DNA of 60,923 nucleotides from Lachnospiraceae bacterium (GTDB taxonomy: Bacteria; Bacillota; Clostridia; Lachnospirales; Lachnospiraceae): assembly GCA_003507655.1 (NCBI GenBank), contig DNUZ01000011.1:47831-108753 (forward strand), written 5' to 3'. Shown piece after piece: positions 17,918 through 26,683 of this stretch. The notes beneath the pieces were generated by a model. That model made no database searches, had not been told where the DNA came from, and saw nothing but the letters and a program-made list of their open reading frames with translations. The translations under genes and the position numbers were made by a program. Within the stretch, counting starts at the first letter, position 1. Each line of letters begins with the position of its first letter.

Positions 17918-18933
17918 GCCATCTTCTCCTTGTTACGTCTTACCATGATCCACAGTACAACCGGCGCACCAAAGATTGCCGTGACGGTACTGATACTCAG
18001 TTCCGTCGGTGCAAACATCGTCCTTGCTAACAGATCACAAAACAGACAGAATACACTGCCCCCTAAAAAACAGGCAGGTATCATCCAGATTGGTTTTGCC
18101 GTACCTAAAAGGCTCTTTACTAAATGCGGTGCTGCAATTCCGACAAAGGAGATTGGTCCTGCAAAAGCTACGATACAGGCGGATAGAATGCTCGATAACA
18201 GAACCATGGCTATGCGAAGCAACCGGATATCCACACCTAAATTTCTTGCATAGACTTCCCCTAACTGATAGGCACTCAATGGTTTTGCCATCAAAAACAC
18301 CAGAAAAAAAGTCACAGCCACCACACCGGTCATAACCGCTACATTTTCCCATGTCATTCCCGAAAAACTTCCCCTCGACCAGTTGTGCAGATTGACGATC
18401 TCTGCATCACTTGCAAAGGTTACCACCAGTTCCGTAATGGCAGAGCAGATATATCCGATCATCACTCCGCTTACCACTAGCATAGACATGTTATGGACTC
18501 TGCGTGACATTAAAAGCACAAATCCCATAGAGATCATTGCTCCGACAAATGCCGCTGCGATCAATGCCCAGGAAGTGATCTTTACTGCCTGTCCCATCAA
18601 AAACACCATGACAAGTGCCACCACCATTTTTGCACCGGAGGAGATTCCTAACACAAACGGCCCTGCGATCGGATTGTGAAAAAAAGTCTGCAACAGATAC
18701 CCTGCAAGTGCCAAAGCACCACCTAAGATCATAGCCGCTAAAGTTCTTGGCATTCGGATATCCCAAAGGATCCTGGAATTTTCAATTTTTTCTCCCCGGA
18801 TGGATGCAAAAATATCTGCTAGCGGGATTCTGACGGTTCCAACACAGATATTCCACCCCACCAATGCCACAACGCTAACTCCTAACAGGAAAAGCACTAT
18901 GATATATCTGACTTTTTTACTCTGCTGCATCAT
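17914..18933 (-). CDS. FecCD/BtuC-type ABC permease
   Basis: A polytopic permease of about ten membrane segments. The typical family blocks are seen: IRMPRTLAAMILGGALALAGYLLQ, NPIAGPFVLGISSGAK (here FHNPIAGPF), ISFVGIAAPHLVK and TVTAIFGAPVVLWIMVRR. It partners the ATPase downstream and the lipoprotein upstream. The riboswitch-controlled operon suggests corrinoid or a tetrapyrrole precursor as cargo rather than a siderophore. Confidence 0.93.
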   Translation of the reverse strand: MMQQSKKVRYIIVLFLLGVSVVALVGWNICVGTVRIPLADIFASIRGEKIENSRILWDIRMPRTLAAMILGGALALAGYLLQTFFHNPIAGPFVLGISSGAKMVVALVMVFLMGQAVKITSWALIAAAFVGAMISMGFVLLMSRRVHNMSMLVVSGVMIGYICSAITELVVTFASDAEIVNLHNWSRGSFSGMTWENVAVMTGVVAVTFFLVFLMAKPLSAYQLGEVYARNLGVDIRLLRIAMVLLSSILSACIVAFAGPISFVGIAAPHLVKSLLGTAKPIWMIPACFLGGSVFCLFCDLLARTMFAPTELSISTVTAIFGAPVVLWIMVRRNKEKMA

Positions 18934-18949
18934 ATAACTCCTCTATTTT

Positions 18950-20098
18950 CTATTTCAACTGAAAAAGATATTTCATCTTCTGTTCGTTTTCTCCTAAAAG
19001 CATGGAATGGATATCCTGCATCAGATATCCCATCGACATGGACTGCTGATACATATCATTGGTGGTACACCATACATCCCCATTCTTTACCGCCTTAAAA
19101 TCCTTTAAAACCTCACATTTGTCCAACAATTCTTCGATGGAAGATACTCCACCGTCTATGGTGCTGTTATAGATCAGATAATCTGCATCTTTCGCACCCT
19201 GATAAAAATCTTCGATCTGCATATTCACGGTCGAACGTGCCACTTCCTCATCGCCCAGATCTTCAAAGATATATTTTCCTCCTGCAAGTTCGATCATCTT
19301 TGGAATATAATCCGAGCTCTGACGCACCTGTACTAATCCGTTTGAAGTGATATAGAAAAATGCTACAGTCTTATCCGTTTTTTCATCGGCTGTTACTTTC
19401 TTTAAAATATCCTTTTGTTTTTCAAAGATTTTTTCTGCCTCTTTTTCTTTTCCAAGCAATGTCCCGAAAAATCTGACCCATTCCACTCTGCCTAACGGAT
19501 GTTTTTCATAGCTTGAATATTCGATCATGACCGGAATGCCAAAATCTTCTAACATTTCTCTGACCTCCGGTGTATGGGAGATCATCATATTCTCGATCGC
19601 AAGTGTACATTTTTGTGATACGATCTGTTCATAATCCGGTTTGCTGTATTTTCCGGCATATGAAATATCCCCTCTTGCCATCGCTTTTTTTGCTCCCTCA
19701 ATATACCAGTCCTCTTCTTTTTGTGAAGAAAAACGGATGCTGTCTAACGCATCGAGGTGGTCAAAAATATCCATGACAGAGGATGATACCAAATAGAGAT
19801 TTTGGACCGGCTGCTGCATCACAATGATACCTTTTTCTAAATCTTTCGGTGCCTCTTTTCCCTCCGGTATGACTAAGATCTTTGTACCATCGGAAGTGGC
19901 AAGCAGCCGGTAACCGTCTTTGTAGTAATCTACGGAAAACTGTTTGGCATATTCTAGCTCCATGCTGCCTTCGTATACCAGTTCGTCACTGATCCGATCT
20001 TTCGCAGAATCGGAAGAAGGACTGCTACAGCCGCACAGCCCTAACAGTCCTGCTAAAAATAAACAGCATATTGCAATTACTTTTTTTCTTCCTTTCAT
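18950..20098 (-). CDS. ABC transporter substrate-binding lipoprotein
   Basis: A lipoprotein signal with lipobox LCGCSS at about residues 21-26, then a periplasmic-binding-protein type II (BtuF/FhuD-like) fold. FFYITSNGLVQVRQSSDYIPKMIELAGGKYIF and the closing DVWCTTNDMYQQSMSMGYLMQDIH segment match metal-chelate or corrinoid binding proteins. Length 382 is larger than BtuF. The ligand is inferred from the operon. Confidence 0.9.
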   Translation of the reverse strand: MKGRKKVIAICCLFLAGLLGLCGCSSPSSDSAKDRISDELVYEGSMELEYAKQFSVDYYKDGYRLLATSDGTKILVIPEGKEAPKDLEKGIIVMQQPVQNLYLVSSSVMDIFDHLDALDSIRFSSQKEEDWYIEGAKKAMARGDISYAGKYSKPDYEQIVSQKCTLAIENMMISHTPEVREMLEDFGIPVMIEYSSYEKHPLGRVEWVRFFGTLLGKEKEAEKIFEKQKDILKKVTADEKTDKTVAFFYITSNGLVQVRQSSDYIPKMIELAGGKYIFEDLGDEEVARSTVNMQIEDFYQGAKDADYLIYNSTIDGGVSSIEELLDKCEVLKDFKAVKNGDVWCTTNDMYQQSMSMGYLMQDIHSMLLGENEQKMKYLFQLK

Positions 20099-20110
20099 AT
20101 TCTCATCCTC

Positions 20111-21016
20111 TTATTCCACGGACTGTAACGTATCCGAGCGGAATGTCAGGGTATACTCGATCTCATGCGGTTTGCTCATCGCTACCGTATCACCGATAAC
20201 GCTTACCGGCTCATCAAATGCCGAAACAGGGATTTCAAAGACAGAACCTCCTTCGGTACTGCTTGGCAGATACTTTGTTCCGTCTACGATCATATAATCA
20301 TAGTTCGGACTATCCCACTGTACGGTTGCAGTAACTGCTCCGCCTTCTGCCTTAATCTTGACCGGTGAAAGGATCGTTGCTTTTCCACTGCCACCCTCAA
20401 ACGTGATCTCCATGGTATAATTGCCGTCTTCAAGTGCACTGATCTCTGTTTTTGGACCTTCCTCTTCTACCGGTGTCGGATTGGTCACATAAACTTTATG
20501 ATTATACCATTTTCCCTTTGTTCCGATCAGTGCAAGGTCAAATTCCTGATCTAATGCCTTTACCGGTACATCAAATCCATAGACTTCTTCCGTTGTACCA
20601 TCACTGTAAGTTACCGTGTCTGTGGTTGGCTCTAACAGATTCTTCTCATCATTTTTTGCATTTTTCGCAAGTCCTACATACAGATTTACGATTTTTTTAG
20701 AGCGCAGTGAGACATGGATCGTCATCTCGCCGTCTTTTACGGTCAGAGTGCCCTTTCCGTCATATGCCTCATTGACCTGAAACATGCCATTGTCCGTAAC
20801 AAAGTCCGCTTTGTATACACCGTCGGCAAGCTCCGCTTTTTTCTGCTCTTCTTTTTCTTCTTTCTCTTTTTGATCTGTATCTTTCTGATCTGTCTGTTCT
20901 ACAGATGTCTCTGTTTTTTTCTGAGTCTCTGTTCCACTGCCGGAGCATCCACTAAGAATTGTGGATGCAGCCAGCATGATGGTCAATATCGCAACTGTAA
21001 TACTTTTTTTCTTCAT
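20111..21016 (-). CDS. Lipoprotein with two related beta-type modules
   Basis: Signal peptide and lipobox LSGCSG, then a Lys/Glu/Gln-rich spacer to about residue 62. Two modules follow, at about residues 63-185 and 195-300. Each opens with D-G-x-Y (LADGVYKADF, LEDGNYTMEI) and has a late block F-x-x-P-V-x-A-x-D. The layout loosely recalls surface heme-binding (NEAT-like) domains, but the key motifs are not convincing. Its position between the secreted CbiK and the ABC binding protein suggests tetrapyrrole or corrinoid capture at the cell surface. Confidence 0.8.
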   Translation of the reverse strand: MKKKSITVAILTIMLAASTILSGCSGSGTETQKKTETSVEQTDQKDTDQKEKEEKEEQKKAELADGVYKADFVTDNGMFQVNEAYDGKGTLTVKDGEMTIHVSLRSKKIVNLYVGLAKNAKNDEKNLLEPTTDTVTYSDGTTEEVYGFDVPVKALDQEFDLALIGTKGKWYNHKVYVTNPTPVEEEGPKTEISALEDGNYTMEITFEGGSGKATILSPVKIKAEGGAVTATVQWDSPNYDYMIVDGTKYLPSSTEGGSVFEIPVSAFDEPVSVIGDTVAMSKPHEIEYTLTFRSDTLQSVE

Positions 21017-21028
21017 CGTATACTCCTG

Positions 21029-22240
21029 CTATTTCATTGCCTCTGCAGTATGATCTACATAGATCTGCTGGATGTCCTTGATCTCGCCAAGTCCTGTGAT
21101 CTGTGTATCTACACTGTCAAATTTTCCGGACGCTTTGAACATGCTTAACCAGGAATCATCATCGTCTCCTGCCATATCATTGTTTGCATGATCTCCTGCT
21201 ACGACCATTAACGGACGAAGAACTACTTTTTTATATCCTGCTTTTTCTACTGCATCAATGACAGATTCACAGGAAGTCTCTTCCGGCTCCCCCTCTACGG
21301 TTCCGATAAATACATTGTCATAGCCAAGGTCTTTCATCTGTGTCTGCATCTGGCTGTAAGATACTTTTGCAGTATGGGAAGTACCATGGCCCATAAATAC
21401 AAATGCTGTTCCGTCTTCTTTTGCTGCATCAAGGCTGTCATAGCCGGCATCTTTTACGGCTTCTGCTGTCAATGCTTTCGCTACGGCTTCCTTATCGCTG
21501 TTTACAGCGTCTGCATCTGCTCCGACTTCTCCAAGAAGCGGTTCTGCAATTTTTACGGTTTCAAACTTGTCCTTATAGTTCTCTACCGCTTCCACTAATT
21601 CATCATATTCTGCACCACGCATTAAGTGTGTTGGCTGTACTACCAGATTCTTTACACCGTTGTCTACTGCACGCTCTAATGCCTGATCTACGTTATCAAT
21701 TTTTTCTCCGTCACGCGCCTGTACATGGTTGATGATGATCTGTGCGGTAAATGCTCTTCTGACGGACCAGTCCGGATTTGCTTCCTGCAGAGCATCCTCT
21801 ATTCCTTTGATGTCAGTAACACGGCTGTCATTAAAGGATGTTCCAAAACTTACTGCTAAAATTTCATTTTCGCCAATATCATCCTGATTTCTGGCATCAT
21901 CTTTAGATGCATCGCCGGTATCTCTTCCAAAATAATCCGGATCAGCATTTTCGCCCTCTACTAATTCTTTCTGGGCATCGGTCAGTGCATCCCATGCTTC
22001 CTTCGCTTCGGCACACTGCTCGTCTGTCTTATCGTTTCTTTCCTGTACATAAATGGCATCGATCAGTGCTGCAACCTTATCTGCGGCTTTTTTGTCCGCA
22101 TCTTTATCGGATTCTGTATCCGCTTCTTTTTCTGTCTTGGCTGCCTTGTCACTTGTTGCCTCTTTGCTGCTTCCGCATCCTGTAATGCAGAATGCTCCCA
22201 TCATAGTTGCCATCAATAATGCTACGACTCTTCTCTTCAT
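21029..22240 (-). CDS. cbiK: Lipoprotein-anchored sirohydrochlorin cobaltochelatase CbiK
   Basis: It begins with a signal peptide and lipobox ITGCGS, then an acidic linker and a small helical segment (AKEAWDALTDAQKELV, residues about 80-95) like spacers of surface proteins. The chelatase starts near residue 128 (ILAVSFGTSFNDSR). Both catalytic histidine regions are intact: FVFMGHGTSH and VVAGDHANNDMAGD. CbiK inserts Co2+ into sirohydrochlorin; the anchor puts this copy outside the membrane. It is the first gene behind the cobalamin riboswitch. Confidence 0.94.
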   Translation of the reverse strand: MKRRVVALLMATMMGAFCITGCGSSKEATSDKAAKTEKEADTESDKDADKKAADKVAALIDAIYVQERNDKTDEQCAEAKEAWDALTDAQKELVEGENADPDYFGRDTGDASKDDARNQDDIGENEILAVSFGTSFNDSRVTDIKGIEDALQEANPDWSVRRAFTAQIIINHVQARDGEKIDNVDQALERAVDNGVKNLVVQPTHLMRGAEYDELVEAVENYKDKFETVKIAEPLLGEVGADADAVNSDKEAVAKALTAEAVKDAGYDSLDAAKEDGTAFVFMGHGTSHTAKVSYSQMQTQMKDLGYDNVFIGTVEGEPEETSCESVIDAVEKAGYKKVVLRPLMVVAGDHANNDMAGDDDDSWLSMFKASGKFDSVDTQITGLGEIKDIQQIYVDHTAEAMK

Positions 22241-22344
22241 GTTTCCTCCTTAGGGTGTTCGTTAGAATTTTCAGAGCAACCGGCTGCATCCTCGCGGAGC
22301 GTTTTTTTATAAAATTACAGAGTCATCCCCTGTAAAATTAAGAT

Positions 22345-22382
22345 CAAAATAAAAACCCTCTGCCTGTACAGGTAAAGGGTTT
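22345..22382 (-). terminator. Terminator of the cobalamin riboswitch
   Basis: On the minus strand AACCCTTTACCTG and CAGGCAGAGGGTT nearly pair around a tiny loop and are followed by TTTTTATTTT. It lies between the B12 aptamer and cbiK, so it is the likely expression platform that stops transcription when corrinoid is bound. Confidence 0.85.
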
Positions 22383-22474
22383 ATACGCAAAAGAAACGCA
22401 TCAAAATTCCAAAACAGAAATTCTCATACATCAATATGTACAACCAGTTACTCGTGGCTTGAAACAAATGTTTC

Positions 22475-22680
22475 TGTACAGCACTCAGGCAGGTCTCCCG
22501 GCTTAAAGATCTCTGCATCCGTCATCTTCCCGGTTTCCCAGTGATATCTCGACTTCTGCTCCCTAATTACGGTGACGAGTTCGTACAGGATTTGCACCTG
22601 TTTCCCTTTTCACCGAAGCCAGCCATGAAAAGTATTGTCTGAAATACAAAATGACTGCTTCGACACCTGACTGCTATTTA
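22475..22680 (-). promoter_or_regulatory. Cobalamin riboswitch
   Basis: On the minus strand the order of conserved blocks is: GGTGAAAAGGGAA, GTGCAAATCCTGTACG, CCGTAATTAGGGAGC, ATATCACTGGGAAACCGGGAAG, and the B12 box AAGCCGGGAGACCTGCC. This matches the cobalamin aptamer. A terminator follows at 22345-22382 and cbiK at 22240. The outer ends of the aptamer are approximate. The 552 bases between deoB and cbiK are thus accounted for by promoter, riboswitch and terminator. Confidence 0.95.
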
Positions 22681-22743
22681 TTCAGTTTTTTCTTTGTGCC
22701 TGTGTATCACACAGCACATTCCGCCATCCGGCGAATCGCACTT

Positions 22744-22772
22744 ATTGTAACATACTTCACCGACTGCCGCAA
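22744..22772 (-). promoter_or_regulatory. Promoter of the cobalamin operon
   Basis: TTGCGG (22767-22772) and TACAAT (22744-22749) with 17 bases between. The predicted start lies near 22737, about 60 bases before the riboswitch core. It is the only promoter I see for the whole 21 kb gene run. Confidence 0.75.
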
Positions 22773-22792
22773 TGGTTCCAGCCGTATTCTGC

Positions 22793-23950
22793 CTAAGATT
22801 CTTCTAACTTCTTTCCTGCACATTTTGGTACAATGGAAAAATAGTCTAAGATCGTTGCCGCAATATCGGCAAATGTATCCCGTGTGCCATAGTTCGTTCC
22901 CGCCTTGACCGGCTGGCCATACAGAATGAGTGGCGTATACTCTCTGGAGTGATCCGTAGATGGTGTACTAGGGTCACATCCGTGATCTGCAGTGATCATC
23001 AGGATATCCTCATTCCTCATTTTTTCTAAGATCTCCGGCAGACGTTCATCAAAGTAAGTCAGTGCTTTTGCATAACCGTCCACATCATTCCGGTGTCCGT
23101 AGAGCATGTCATAGTCCACTAAATTGACAAAACAGATACCCTCAAAATCTCTTTCCATATACTCCAATGTCTTATTGATACCATCTTCATTTCCGGTAGT
23201 CCGTACGAATTCCGTAATACCCTTTCCTGCAAAAATATCGTTGATCTTTCCAACGGCAAGTACGTCTAACCCTGCTTCTTTCATCTGATCCAACATCGTG
23301 ACTGCCGGCGGTTCTAATGAAAAATCATGTCGGTTCGATGTTCTTGTGTAATTGCCGGATTCCCCGATAAACGGTCTTGCGATCACACGACCCACTCCAT
23401 GTTCCCCTGTCAGTATCTTTCTTGCGATCTTGCAGTACTCATAGAGCTGTTCTACCGGAACAACCTCTTCATGGGCTGCGATCTGAAAAACCGAATCTGC
23501 GGAAGTATATACGATCAGATCTCCGGTTCTTCGATGTTCATCTCCGTAATCTTTGATCACTTCCGTACCGGAATATGGTTTGTTACAAAGTACACCCCTT
23601 CCGGTCTGTTTTGAGAATTCCTCTAGGATTTCTTTTGGAAAGCCGTTCGGATAAGTCGGAAGTGGCGCTTTAGAAATAATTCCCGCAATCTCCCAGTGTC
23701 CGATGGTTGTGTCTTTTCCTTTGGAGCTTTCCGTCATTCTTGCAAACGCTGCCGTTGGATGTTCCTCTTTGTCATTGACTGCCATTCCGTCAATGTTAAA
23801 ATATCCTAATTTTTTCATATTTGGCATGGAAAAATACGGACTCTTAGAAACTGCAAGGATCGTGTTACTTCCTGCATCTCCATATTCTGCTGCATCCGGC
23901 ATTTCTCCCATGCCCACACTGTCTAATACGATTAAAAATACCCGCTTCAT
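22793..23950 (-). CDS. deoB: Phosphopentomutase DeoB
   Basis: It interconverts ribose/deoxyribose 1- and 5-phosphates in nucleoside salvage. Metal and active-site motifs of the alkaline phosphatase superfamily are visible: VFLIVLDSVGMGEMPDA at the start, GKDTTIGHWEIAG around the phospho-threonine, and ITADHGCDPSTPSTDHSREYTP. Length 385 is typical. It stands alone behind its own promoter. Confidence 0.96.
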   Translation of the reverse strand: MKRVFLIVLDSVGMGEMPDAAEYGDAGSNTILAVSKSPYFSMPNMKKLGYFNIDGMAVNDKEEHPTAAFARMTESSKGKDTTIGHWEIAGIISKAPLPTYPNGFPKEILEEFSKQTGRGVLCNKPYSGTEVIKDYGDEHRRTGDLIVYTSADSVFQIAAHEEVVPVEQLYEYCKIARKILTGEHGVGRVIARPFIGESGNYTRTSNRHDFSLEPPAVTMLDQMKEAGLDVLAVGKINDIFAGKGITEFVRTTGNEDGINKTLEYMERDFEGICFVNLVDYDMLYGHRNDVDGYAKALTYFDERLPEILEKMRNEDILMITADHGCDPSTPSTDHSREYTPLILYGQPVKAGTNYGTRDTFADIAATILDYFSIVPKCAGKKLEES

Positions 23951-23981
23951 TGGTGCCTCCTCCGAATTTTTCTATGTAAAA

Positions 23982-24010
23982 ATTATACGTTCTTTTCTAA
24001 GTATGGTCAA
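23982..24010 (-). promoter_or_regulatory. deoB promoter
   Basis: TTGACC (24005-24010) and TATAAT (23982-23987) with a 17-base spacer. GGAGGAGG stands before the ATG at 23950. Confidence 0.85.
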
Positions 24011-24032
24011 GAAATGATCCGAAATCTTCCGT

Positions 24033-24734
24033 CTACTTTTCTGTCTGTGTCTTTGCAGAGGAATCTACCGGAGTGATAATAATATTCTGTGCAGATACAC
24101 CGGTTTTTCTCTTAACAATATCTTCCACCTGTGCCCGTTTTGCATCGGTTGCATCTTTTCCCATATCCAGTACGACATCGGCGGAATCATCCGTAATGCT
24201 GACTACAACGTTACTGAATCCCTTTGCCTCTAAAAGCATCTCTGCCGCTTCTTCCTTTTCAGCGGTGTCGGTCATTTTGACCATCTGCTCAATGGCAGAC
24301 TGTCGGCTTGCCTCTTCTAATTCTTTGTTGTTGATGATCTCTAATAAAGATTCTTTGTTTTTAGACCGCACCTGTTCTCTCGACAGCTTTGCCTCTGCTG
24401 CAAAATTAACGGTCTCTGCACCGGTACTGGTTAAGACTGCTTCGCCCGGATTTGCCGACTCTGCTTCCTCTTCACTCATTCCTTCCGCAGAAGTCTCTGA
24501 TGTCGCCTGTGATGCATCTGCTACCTCTTCTGATGCCTCTGTGTCCGTAAAAATCTCCTCGCTCTTGCTGTCTTCATCCGAAATCTCATATTCTTCTTTT
24601 ACTTCTTTTTTGCTTGCCGTTTCCTTCGTATCGTTCTTTAAACCTGTGTTGCTGTAGCTGAGATAACCGGCTGCCGCGATCATCAGTGCTAATCCTGTAA
24701 TGATGAGCTGATTCTTCTTAAATATTTTTTTCAT
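24033..24734 (-). CDS. spoIIIAH: Stage III sporulation protein AH
   Basis: The mother-cell half of the SpoIIIAH-SpoIIQ channel across the two membranes around the forespore. One N-terminal membrane segment (LIITGLALMIAAAGYLSYS) is followed by a long acidic Ser/Glu-rich linker and the C-terminal ring-forming domain with LEIINNKELEEASRQSAIEQM and a KRKTGVSAQNIIITP ending. It is the last gene of the operon. Confidence 0.95.
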   Translation of the reverse strand: MKKIFKKNQLIITGLALMIAAAGYLSYSNTGLKNDTKETASKKEVKEEYEISDEDSKSEEIFTDTEASEEVADASQATSETSAEGMSEEEAESANPGEAVLTSTGAETVNFAAEAKLSREQVRSKNKESLLEIINNKELEEASRQSAIEQMVKMTDTAEKEEAAEMLLEAKGFSNVVVSITDDSADVVLDMGKDATDAKRAQVEDIVKRKTGVSAQNIIITPVDSSAKTQTEK

Positions 24735-24743
24735 GGATACCTC

Positions 24744-25169
24744 CTAATCCGCTTTCATTTTTACTATTTCTATTTTATGTGCCTCTATGGGAAATAATGC
24801 TATTACGATGTCCTGTATTTTTTTCTTTACCGCCGGGTCTGTTGCTCCCTGCGCTACCACTACAACCCCTTCCACCGTACCTTCGTTTTCTTTATCCGAT
24901 GCAAAACTTTTTGTGTCCTCTGCCTCCGTGATCATCACCCTGACCTCTCCGACCCCTTCCGTATGCTTTAAAATGCGTTCTAACCGCTCCTCTAACTGTT
25001 CTCCACCTGCCTCTTCATTCGCCTTAAAATCCATTTTCGATTCTGTCTTTTTTTCTGTCGGTATCGCAAGCACAAGTACCAGAACCCCCAAAAGTGCGAG
25101 GATCAAAAGATTATTCCGATTCCCCATAATGTTCCTGATAATATCCGCTCCTTTCTTCGACGTATCCAT
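24744..25169 (-). CDS. spoIIIAG: Stage III sporulation protein AG
   Basis: A ring-forming channel component: one membrane segment (NLLILALLGVLVLVLAIP), then a domain with RILKHTEGVGEVRVMI and GVVVVAQGATDPAVKKKI, characteristic of SpoIIIAG. It is shorter (141 residues) than the Bacillus protein. The start overlaps spoIIIAF by 59 bases and has GGAGGG in front. Confidence 0.94.
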   Translation of the reverse strand: MDTSKKGADIIRNIMGNRNNLLILALLGVLVLVLAIPTEKKTESKMDFKANEEAGGEQLEERLERILKHTEGVGEVRVMITEAEDTKSFASDKENEGTVEGVVVVAQGATDPAVKKKIQDIVIALFPIEAHKIEIVKMKAD

Positions 25170-25428
25170 TCTGCAATCCCTCCAATCCTTCCATATCCGT
25201 CAGACCGCTCTCTGCTTTATAAGTTTCAAATTCCTCTACCAGTGAAAAAAAATCCACGCCGCTGCTGACCCGGTTTAACAGTGGCAGGAACACCACCACT
25301 AAAAGTATCATTTTTACTGCAAATTGCAGATACTTCTGATAGGATTTCTTTGGCACCAGATAGAGGATCAGTGTCAGGAAAAAATACAACATCAAAAAGG
25401 TTTTCAGCCACTCTAAAACAGCACTCAT
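25111..25428 (-). CDS. spoIIIAF: Stage III sporulation protein AF
   Basis: Two N-terminal membrane segments around LKTFLMLYFFLTLILYLVP and FAVKMILLVVVFLPLL, then a short soluble tail. It is much shorter than Bacillus SpoIIIAF (about 105 residues against about 200). I chose MSAVLEWLKT because AGGAGG precedes it and it begins 10 bases after spoIIIAE. Confidence 0.88.
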   Translation of the reverse strand: MSAVLEWLKTFLMLYFFLTLILYLVPKKSYQKYLQFAVKMILLVVVFLPLLNRVSSGVDFFSLVEEFETYKAESGLTDMEGLEGLQNGYVEERSGYYQEHYGESE

Positions 25429-25438
25429 CTCATTCCTC

Positions 25439-26683
25439 CTAAACCACAAAAGATGTCGTTGCACACATCATCGCAACGGTAATAAAAACCATAAATACGG
25501 TCGTAGTGATCACACGCATCAACATCTCGCCTCCATGTGCCGCACCGCTCATTGCTCCCGCGATCCGCTTATCCGCAATCGGTTCTAAAAATGCTGCCAT
25601 ACACTTATAAAGCAGTGTAATGATCAATACCTTACAAAACGGGATCAATGACAAAAATATCAGCAAAAACATCGCAGCCACTCCGACACTGTTTTTAATG
25701 ACCATCCCGGAACCGATGAAAATATCACCAATCGCCGCTGCCGCACCGCCAATCCCGGGGATCAGGCTCAAAGACTTTGTCAGGGTTGTTCTGCTCGCAT
25801 AGTCAACCGCCGGTGCGATCATTCCCTGTACAACGTTTAGACCAACCACGATCGTCAGCACCAGTTTGGCACCCCAACTGAAAATATCGCGTACCAGTTC
25901 TGCCGTTTTTGAAAACACTTCTTCTTTCATCATGCAGTTTGTTAAATAAAACAGAACATACAAATTGATCAGTGGCAGCAGTACATAGATCATCAGCACT
26001 TCGATCCCATACAGGATAAAAAAAGTCAGTTCATAAAAGGACATGGCACTCATCGCATTTCCGGCAAAGACCATGACCGCTAAATAGGAAGGCAGCAGCA
26101 TTTTCATAAAGCCTGTCACATTTTGAAGCAGATGGCTGACAATCTCGGAGGTCACGGAAAAGGATTTTAAAACAAACAGCATCAGCACCAGATAGGTCAA
26201 AACGTAGCAAAGCTCCGTAATATAGGAATTTTCAACCAGTCCTAAAAAGTTCTGCAAAATACTGAAGATCAATACCAGTACCACGATCTGCATCATGCTT
26301 TTCTTATTTTCCTCAAGTTCTCCCACCAGTGCCTCTTTGATATAGCCTCCGATCCCTGCAAGGCTTTCCAACGCTCCCTGCTTTGAGATACTTCCCACCA
26401 GCTCTGAGAAGCTCATTCCCGTTTCCCGTCCTGAAAATTCGTCCAGATCTGAAAAAAGATTTTCCTTCGTCAGATAGCCCAGCATCTCTTCTCTTTCTGT
26501 GTCAAAGTCCACCTCTGTTTTTCTGTCCAAATCGGTATCTGCTTCTTTCTTCTCCGCCTGTACCTGCAACGGAAATATCACCATGCATAAAAGCAATAAT
26601 ATTCCAACAAAAAATAAATTTACCTTTAACTTTCCTATGTAACGTCCAAAATCACAACTTCTTAAAACATCTCTGACTCTCAT
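25439..26683 (-). CDS. spoIIIAE: Stage III sporulation protein AE
   Basis: A large polytopic protein of the feeding-tube complex. A signal-like N-terminal segment is followed by a luminal stretch and about seven membrane helices; the block GLNVVQGMIAPAVDYASRTTL and IPGIGGAAAAIGDIFIGSG are strong family marks. It overlaps spoIIIAD by 4 bases. Confidence 0.96.
   Translation of the reverse strand: MRVRDVLRSCDFGRYIGKLKVNLFFVGILLLLCMVIFPLQVQAEKKEADTDLDRKTEVDFDTEREEMLGYLTKENLFSDLDEFSGRETGMSFSELVGSISKQGALESLAGIGGYIKEALVGELEENKKSMMQIVVLVLIFSILQNFLGLVENSYITELCYVLTYLVLMLFVLKSFSVTSEIVSHLLQNVTGFMKMLLPSYLAVMVFAGNAMSAMSFYELTFFILYGIEVLMIYVLLPLINLYVLFYLTNCMMKEEVFSKTAELVRDIFSWGAKLVLTIVVGLNVVQGMIAPAVDYASRTTLTKSLSLIPGIGGAAAAIGDIFIGSGMVIKNSVGVAAMFLLIFLSLIPFCKVLIITLLYKCMAAFLEPIADKRIAGAMSGAAHGGEMLMRVITTTVFMVFITVAMMCATTSFVV

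Noticed and set aside
24073..24657. Long plus-strand frame opposite spoIIIAH
   Set aside because: It is the antisense shadow of a Ser/Glu-rich linker; no ribosome binding site or family resemblance. The same holds for the other plus-strand frames opposite the cobalamin genes.
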